From Pseudomonas sp. dw_358 (GTDB taxonomy: Bacteria > Pseudomonadota > Gammaproteobacteria > Pseudomonadales > Pseudomonadaceae), in NCBI RefSeq assembly GCF_018449655.1, contig NZ_JAAVUX010000020.1, positions 1-64,000 on the forward strand: DNA of 64,000 nucleotides. The letters run 5' to 3'. Under the pieces are notes generated by a model that worked only from the letters and a program-made list of their open reading frames with translations, was not told where the DNA came from and ran no database searches. Made by a program: the position numbers and the translations under genes. Shown piece after piece: positions 59,667 through 64,000 of this stretch; position 1 is the stretch's first letter; every line of letters starts with the position of its first letter.

Positions 59667-60266
59667 ATGACCGAACATCACCGCCGCCCCGTCCCCCTCG
59701 CCAAATGCTACCGCCTGATCACCCACGGCCCGACCATCCTGGTCAGCGCCAGCCACGAGGGCCAACGGGACATCATGGCCGCCGCCTGGAACATGGGCGT
59801 CGACTTCGATCCACCCAAGATCTCTGTGGTGCTGGACAAAGCCTCCTGGACCCGCCGCCTGCTCGAAGCCAGCGGCACCTTCGTGGTGCAGGTACCCAGC
59901 CTTGCACAAGTGAACATCGTCCAGACAGTCGGCAACACCTCGGGCCAGCAGTTGAGCGAAGAGCAGGGCACCGACAAGTTCAGCCGTTACGACCTGAAGA
60001 CCTTCGCCGGTGAACAGCTCGATGCGCCCTTGCTGGAAGGGTGCGTGGCATGGCTGGAATGCAAGCTGCTGGTGGACGCAAACAATCAGAACGAACACGA
60101 CCTGTTTCTCGCCGAGGTGATCAGCGCCCAGGCGGATGACCGGGTGTTCAAGGACGGCCACTGGGATTTCACCGGCCACGATCAACTGCGCACCCTGCAC
60201 CATGTCGCCGGTGGGCACTATCTGGTGATCGGGGAGGCGGTGCAGGGTGTCGAAATAGAGGTGTGA
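59667..60266 (+). CDS. Flavin reductase family protein
   Basis: About 199 residues from ATG 59667; ATGs at 59631 and 59637 are possible earlier starts. YRLITHGPTILVSASHEGQR, MAAAWNMGVDFDPPKISVVL and LEASGTFVVQVPSLAQVN match the FMN-binding flavin reductase-like domain of the DIM6/NTAB group. No monooxygenase gene is adjacent. It probably reduces FMN or binds it as cofactor. Convergent with bkdB; a stem-loop separates the two. Confidence 0.82.
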   Translation: MTEHHRRPVPLAKCYRLITHGPTILVSASHEGQRDIMAAAWNMGVDFDPPKISVVLDKASWTRRLLEASGTFVVQVPSLAQVNIVQTVGNTSGQQLSEEQGTDKFSRYDLKTFAGEQLDAPLLEGCVAWLECKLLVDANNQNEHDLFLAEVISAQADDRVFKDGHWDFTGHDQLRTLHHVAGGHYLVIGEAVQGVEIEV

Positions 60267-60275
60267 CCCCACGGC

Positions 60276-60298
60276 GCCATGCTCTACGGGAGCATGGC
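60276..60298. terminator. Stem-loop between convergent flavin reductase and bkdB genes
   Basis: GCCATGCTC (60276-60284) pairs exactly with GAGCATGGC (60290-60298) around five bases. No T run is present. Its place between converging genes supports a bidirectional terminator. Confidence 0.45.
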
Positions 60299-60323
60299 CG
60301 GCCGCCTGAACGTTTGCCGCGCA

Positions 60324-61550
60324 TCAATCCAGAAACAACATCGCCGGCTGCTCCAGCAGCCCGCGCACCGCTTGAATGAACCGAGCCGCATCCATGCCGT
60401 CCACCACCCGGTGATCGAACGAACTGCTCAGGTTCATCATGCTGCGCACCACGATCTGGCCGTTGACCACCACGGGCCGCTCGACGATACGGTTCACGCC
60501 GATGATAGCCACTTCCGGGCGGTTGATCACCGGCGTCGAGGCGATGCCGCCCAATGCGCCCAGGCTGGTGAGGGTGATGGTCGAGCCGTTGAGCTCGTCG
60601 CGCCTCGCGGTGCCGTTGCGGGCTGCCTCGGCCAGCCTGACGATCTCGGCGGCATTGGCCCACAGGTCGCCCCGGTGCGCATCGCGCAGCACCGGTACCA
60701 TCAGGCCGGTGTCACTTTGGGTCGCAATACCCACATGCACGGCGTGGTGACGAGTGATCATCTGTGCCTGATCGTCATAGTGGGCGTTGAGTTGCGGGAA
60801 CTCGCGCAAGGCCACCACCAGCGCGCGCACCAGCAGCGGCAACAAAGTCAGGCGCCCGCGCGATTCGGTCCATTTGTTGTTCAAGTGACGGCGTAGCGCT
60901 TCGAGCGCCGTGACGTCGATCTCCTCCACGTAACTGAAGTGGGCGACCGTGCGCGTGGCATCCTGCATGCGCTGGGCAATCTGGCGGCGCAGGCCGATGA
61001 CCGGGATCTGCTCTGGTTCGGCGCTGTCGTGGCCCACGTTCAACGAGGCAGGGGCCGAGCGCTGAAGAAACTGTTCAAGGTCGTCCTGAGTCACCCGTCC
61101 CTGGCGGCCGGTGCCGGTCACGAAGCGCAGTTCGATGCCCGCATCCCAGGCTCGTTTGCGGACTGCCGGTGCAGCCAGGGGGCGGCGTACGGAAGAGGAC
61201 GGCGCCGGGGTTGCCGTGGGCTCCGCCACGGGCTGCATGACCACGGGCGCCGCTGCGGAGGTCGGTCGCGGCGACGCGGGAGCGGCGCTTGCAGCGGCCT
61301 CGCCCTCTGCGTCCAGTTCGATGCAGATCAGCTCTGCGCCTACCGCCATCACTTCCCCGGGCGCAGCGCCCAGGGAAATCACCGTGCCCGCCACCGCACT
61401 GGGAATCTCCACGGTGGCCTTGTCGGTCATGACATCGGCGAGGATCTGATCCTCACCCACCCGGTCGCCCACCTTGACGAACCATTCCACCAGCTCGACC
61501 TGCGCAATGCCCTCGCCGATGTCCGGCATTCTGATCACATGGGTACCCAT
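60324..61550 (-). CDS. bkdB: Branched-chain alpha-keto acid dehydrogenase E2 (lipoamide acyltransferase)
   Basis: A 408-residue protein. The lipoyl domain has ADVMTDKATVEIPSAVAG with the lipoylated lysine; an Ala/Pro-rich linker follows, a peripheral subunit-binding domain (APAVRKRAWDAGIELRFVTG, GRVTQDDLEQFL), and the catalytic domain with SFDHRVVDGMDAARFI at the C-terminus. It transfers branched acyl groups to CoA. Its ATG follows immediately after the bkdA2 stop codon. The lpdV (E3) gene that normally follows bkdB is absent; a hairpin and a convergent gene lie instead. Confidence 0.95.
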   Translation of the reverse strand: MGTHVIRMPDIGEGIAQVELVEWFVKVGDRVGEDQILADVMTDKATVEIPSAVAGTVISLGAAPGEVMAVGAELICIELDAEGEAAASAAPASPRPTSAAAPVVMQPVAEPTATPAPSSSVRRPLAAPAVRKRAWDAGIELRFVTGTGRQGRVTQDDLEQFLQRSAPASLNVGHDSAEPEQIPVIGLRRQIAQRMQDATRTVAHFSYVEEIDVTALEALRRHLNNKWTESRGRLTLLPLLVRALVVALREFPQLNAHYDDQAQMITRHHAVHVGIATQSDTGLMVPVLRDAHRGDLWANAAEIVRLAEAARNGTARRDELNGSTITLTSLGALGGIASTPVINRPEVAIIGVNRIVERPVVVNGQIVVRSMMNLSSSFDHRVVDGMDAARFIQAVRGLLEQPAMLFLD

Positions 61551-62603
61551 TCAAACCTCCATGACGCGAACAAGTGCCGCGCCTACTCGCGCCGGTCCGG
61601 GGAAATAAGCCCATTCCTGGGCATGGGGGTAGGGCGTGTCCCAGCCGGTGACACGCTCGATGGGCGCCTCCAGAGCGTGAAAGCAGTGCTCCTGCATCAG
61701 CGCCACCAGCTCCGCGCCGAAGCCGCAGGTCAAGGTGGCTTCGTGCAAGACCACGCAGCGACCGGTCTTGTGCACCGAATTGACCAAGGTCTCCAGGTCC
61801 AATGGCCACAGGCTGCGCAAATCGATGACTTCGGCATCGATTTGCGTTTCAGCGGCTGCCGCCAGGGCCACGTGCACCGTGGTGCCATAGGTCAGCACCG
61901 TGACCTCGCGGCCGGGACGGACAATGGCGGCGCTGTCCAGCGGGACCCGGTAATAGCCTTCGGGGACCACACTGGCGGGGTGCTGAGCCCAGGGGGTCAC
62001 GGGGCGTTGGTGATGACCATCGAACGGGCCGTTGTACAGGCGCTTGGGTTCGAGAAAGATCACGGGGTCGTCGTTTTCGATGGCACTGATCAACAGGCCC
62101 TTGGCGTCGTAGGGATTGGACGGCATCACCGTGCGCAAGCCGCAGACCTGGGTGAAAATCGCTTCCGGGCTCTGGCTGTGGGTCTGGCCACCATAGATCC
62201 CGCCGCCGCAAGGCATGCGCACGGTGATGGGGGCGCTGAAGTCACCGGCCGAGCGATGACGCAGCCGCGCCGCTTCGGACGCCAGTTGGTCGTAGGCTGG
62301 GTAGACGTAGTCGGCAAACTGGATTTCCGCCACCGGGCGCAGGCCGTAGGCACCCATGCCCACCGCGACGCCGACGATGCCGCTTTCGGAAATGGGCGTA
62401 TCGAACACCCGTGAACGGCCGTATTTGGCCTGCAGGCCTTCGGTGCAGCGAAACACGCCGCCGAAGTAGCCGATGTCTTCGCCAAAGGCCACGACGTCGG
62501 GATCACGCTCGAGCATCACGTCCATGGCCGAGCGAATGGCCTGGACCATGGTCATGATGGCTGTTCGGGTCTGAGTCACAGCGGGATCGTGTGGCATGTT
62601 CAT
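61551..62603 (-). CDS. bkdA2: Branched-chain alpha-keto acid dehydrogenase E1 beta
   Basis: A 350-residue protein starting at ATG 62603, overlapping the bkdA1 stop by four bases. MVQAIRSAMDVMLERDPDVV, FGEDIGYFGGVFRCTEGLQ, DTPISESGIVGVAVGMGAYG and VIFLEPKRLYNGP are hallmarks of transketolase-type E1 beta subunits. With BkdA1 it decarboxylates 2-oxoisovalerate, 2-oxoisocaproate and 2-oxo-3-methylvalerate. Confidence 0.95.
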   Translation of the reverse strand: MNMPHDPAVTQTRTAIMTMVQAIRSAMDVMLERDPDVVAFGEDIGYFGGVFRCTEGLQAKYGRSRVFDTPISESGIVGVAVGMGAYGLRPVAEIQFADYVYPAYDQLASEAARLRHRSAGDFSAPITVRMPCGGGIYGGQTHSQSPEAIFTQVCGLRTVMPSNPYDAKGLLISAIENDDPVIFLEPKRLYNGPFDGHHQRPVTPWAQHPASVVPEGYYRVPLDSAAIVRPGREVTVLTYGTTVHVALAAAAETQIDAEVIDLRSLWPLDLETLVNSVHKTGRCVVLHEATLTCGFGAELVALMQEHCFHALEAPIERVTGWDTPYPHAQEWAYFPGPARVGAALVRVMEV

Positions 62604-63844
62604 GGCTTCAGCCCTCCCATCTGCCGCCGCTGCGTGTGCAGGTGCGCCGGCATCTCCTTGTAGACGTCTTCGAAAATGGACGCTGCGCTGGCCACTTGGC
62701 CGCTGACCAGTGTGCCGTACTGCTCGGCTTCCTTCTGTGCCGCCATGATCTGTCCCTCGATCTCGCTCGACAGCTGGCTGTGCCGCTCCTCGGACCACTG
62801 ATCAGTGGCAATGAGGTGCTGTTTGAGCCGGGTAATCGGATCGCCCAAGGGGAAATGGGCCCAGTCGTCTGCCGGACGATACTTGGACGGATCATCGGAG
62901 CTCGAGTGCGGCCCGGCGCGGTAGGTGACCCATTCGATCAAGGTCGGACCGAAATTGCGTCGAGCCCGCTCTGCCGCCCAACGTGAGGCGGCGTAGACGG
63001 CCAGAAAGTCATTGCCGTCCACCCGTAGCGAGGCGATCCCGCACCCCACGCCCCGCCCCGCGAACGTGGTCGCCTCGCCGCCGGCGATGCCCTGAAAGCT
63101 GGAGATGGCCCACTGATTGTTCACCACGTTGAGGATCACCGGCGCCCGGTAGACATGGGCGAAGGTCAGGGCCGTGTGAAAATCCGACTCGGCGGTGGAG
63201 CCGTCGCCGATCCAGCCGGATGCGATGCGCGTATCGCCCTTGATCGCCGACGCCATGGCCCAGCCGACTGCCTGGACGAATTGGGTGGCCAGGTTTCCGG
63301 AAATACTGAAAAAGCCCATTGCCTTGGAGGAATACATGACAGGCAGCTGGCGGCCCTTCAGCGGATCACGCTCGTTGGACAGCAACTGGCAGATCATTTC
63401 CACCAGCGGCAGCTGGCGCGCAAACAAAATGCTCTGCTGGCGGTAGGTAGGGAAGCACATGTCCGTGCGGTTCAGGGCCAGCGCATGGGCGCTACCGATG
63501 GCCTCTTCGCCGAGGCTTTGCATGTAGAAGGACATCTTCTTCTGGCGCTGGGCCGTTACCATGCGGCTGTCGAACAGTCGCGTGGTCAGCATCGCCCGCA
63601 GCCCATCATGGAGCAGCTGCGGCGGGATGTTGTCGGCCCATGGCCCCTGGGCGTGACCCTCGGCATCCAGCACGCGAACAAGGCTGTCGGCCAGATCGGC
63701 TGTCGCGGCCGGTGCGACGTCGATGGCCGGCTTGCGCACGGCACCGGCGTCGCTGAGGTGCAGGTAGGAAAAGTCGGTGGTACAGCCCGGCCGACCGGAG
63801 GGCTCGGGGACATGGAGCTGGAGCGGAGCGTAGTCGTCGTTCAC
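62600..63844 (-). CDS. bkdA1: Branched-chain alpha-keto acid dehydrogenase E1 alpha
   Basis: A 414-residue protein from GTG 63844; the N-terminus YAPLQLHVPEPSGRPGCTTD is the family start. The thiamine diphosphate motif is GWIGDGSTAESDFHTALTFA through LNVVNNQWAIS; AGPHSSSDDPSKYRP is the serine-rich loop that is phosphorylated in animal homologues. First gene of the bkd operon. In P. putida the operon is activated by the Lrp-type BkdR, encoded divergently upstream; that gene would begin beyond the right edge. Confidence 0.95.
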   Translation of the reverse strand: MNDDYAPLQLHVPEPSGRPGCTTDFSYLHLSDAGAVRKPAIDVAPAATADLADSLVRVLDAEGHAQGPWADNIPPQLLHDGLRAMLTTRLFDSRMVTAQRQKKMSFYMQSLGEEAIGSAHALALNRTDMCFPTYRQQSILFARQLPLVEMICQLLSNERDPLKGRQLPVMYSSKAMGFFSISGNLATQFVQAVGWAMASAIKGDTRIASGWIGDGSTAESDFHTALTFAHVYRAPVILNVVNNQWAISSFQGIAGGEATTFAGRGVGCGIASLRVDGNDFLAVYAASRWAAERARRNFGPTLIEWVTYRAGPHSSSDDPSKYRPADDWAHFPLGDPITRLKQHLIATDQWSEERHSQLSSEIEGQIMAAQKEAEQYGTLVSGQVASAASIFEDVYKEMPAHLHTQRRQMGGLKP

Positions 63845-64000
63845 CTGTGCATCACCCTGATTTGTTGTTATGGGTAATGGGCTGTCGCTGCGCTCTTACG
63901 CAGCAGACCCTGTGCTAATGCTAGCGAGGGCAAGAAGGAAGGTCTTCGCTCTATGGCGGCCAAAGCGGACGCCCGATGAATGATTCATGCACAAAACGCC
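63845..64000. promoter_or_regulatory. bkdA1 upstream regulatory region (edge of window)
   Basis: 156 bases before bkdA1 with no ORF. In related species this region carries BkdR sites and the divergent bkdR promoter; no single consensus site can be named from sequence alone. Confidence 0.35.

Overview
The window is GC-rich, densely coded DNA from a Pseudomonas of the putida/fluorescens type. The evidence is the set of genes: a gallate catabolic cluster galA/galR/galB/galC/galD, the bkdA1-bkdA2-bkdB branched-chain keto acid dehydrogenase operon, an ybhP-clsB-ybhN lipid operon, RpoS-type housekeeping genes such as cfa, and many GTG starts with four-base ATGA/GTGA overlaps. I saw no tRNA, rRNA, insertion sequence, phage gene or CRISPR array.

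Region 1 (1-12.4 kb, minus strand) is a surface-modification block. It holds, in transcription order, a CHASE/PAS hybrid histidine kinase, a stand-alone APS kinase (CysC), a fused TPR-sulfotransferase-TPR-glycosyltransferase, a lipoprotein hydrolase, and the first 1038 codons of a huge ESPR-type beta-helix adhesin that runs off the left edge. CysC makes PAPS, the sulfotransferase uses PAPS, and the adhesin is the obvious abundant Ser/Thr/Asn-rich acceptor. This is the most unusual system in the window: a possible adhesin sulfation/glycosylation locus.

Region 2 (12.5-20.4 kb) has a small cytochrome c and then the gallate cluster. A DAACS (DctA-type) carrier and a 6PGDH-like dehydrogenase sit where an MFS carrier and a porin are found in the described P. 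putida cluster. GalR has two tandem LysR-type helix-turn-helix domains.

Region 3 (20.4-31.2 kb) has a lone sulfonate-type binding protein, two carboxynorspermidine genes (spermidine/norspermidine synthesis), a lone LiuC-like hydratase, a DUF2790 protein, a strong candidate small RNA, and divergent FetAB-like and FbpABC-like iron transporters sharing a Fur-like palindrome.

Region 4 (31.2-38.9 kb, minus strand) has ProP, LldD, a Nudix hydrolase, a GntR regulator and an uncharacterised catabolic set (flavin reductase, aldehyde dehydrogenase, alpha/beta hydrolase, DUF1185) behind a palindrome TGGTATACCA.

Region 5 (39-56.4 kb) is mixed: cfa, a methyltransferase, a GAF-EAL phosphodiesterase, a peroxidase, several MFS carriers, a choline-type binding protein coupled to an esterase, a membrane patatin phospholipase next to a DUF2817 hydrolase, SotB, HPPD and an EAL-less CSS sensor. 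Region 6 (56.5-64 kb) is ybhN-clsB-ybhP, a flavin reductase and the bkd operon, with the bkdA1 promoter at the right edge.
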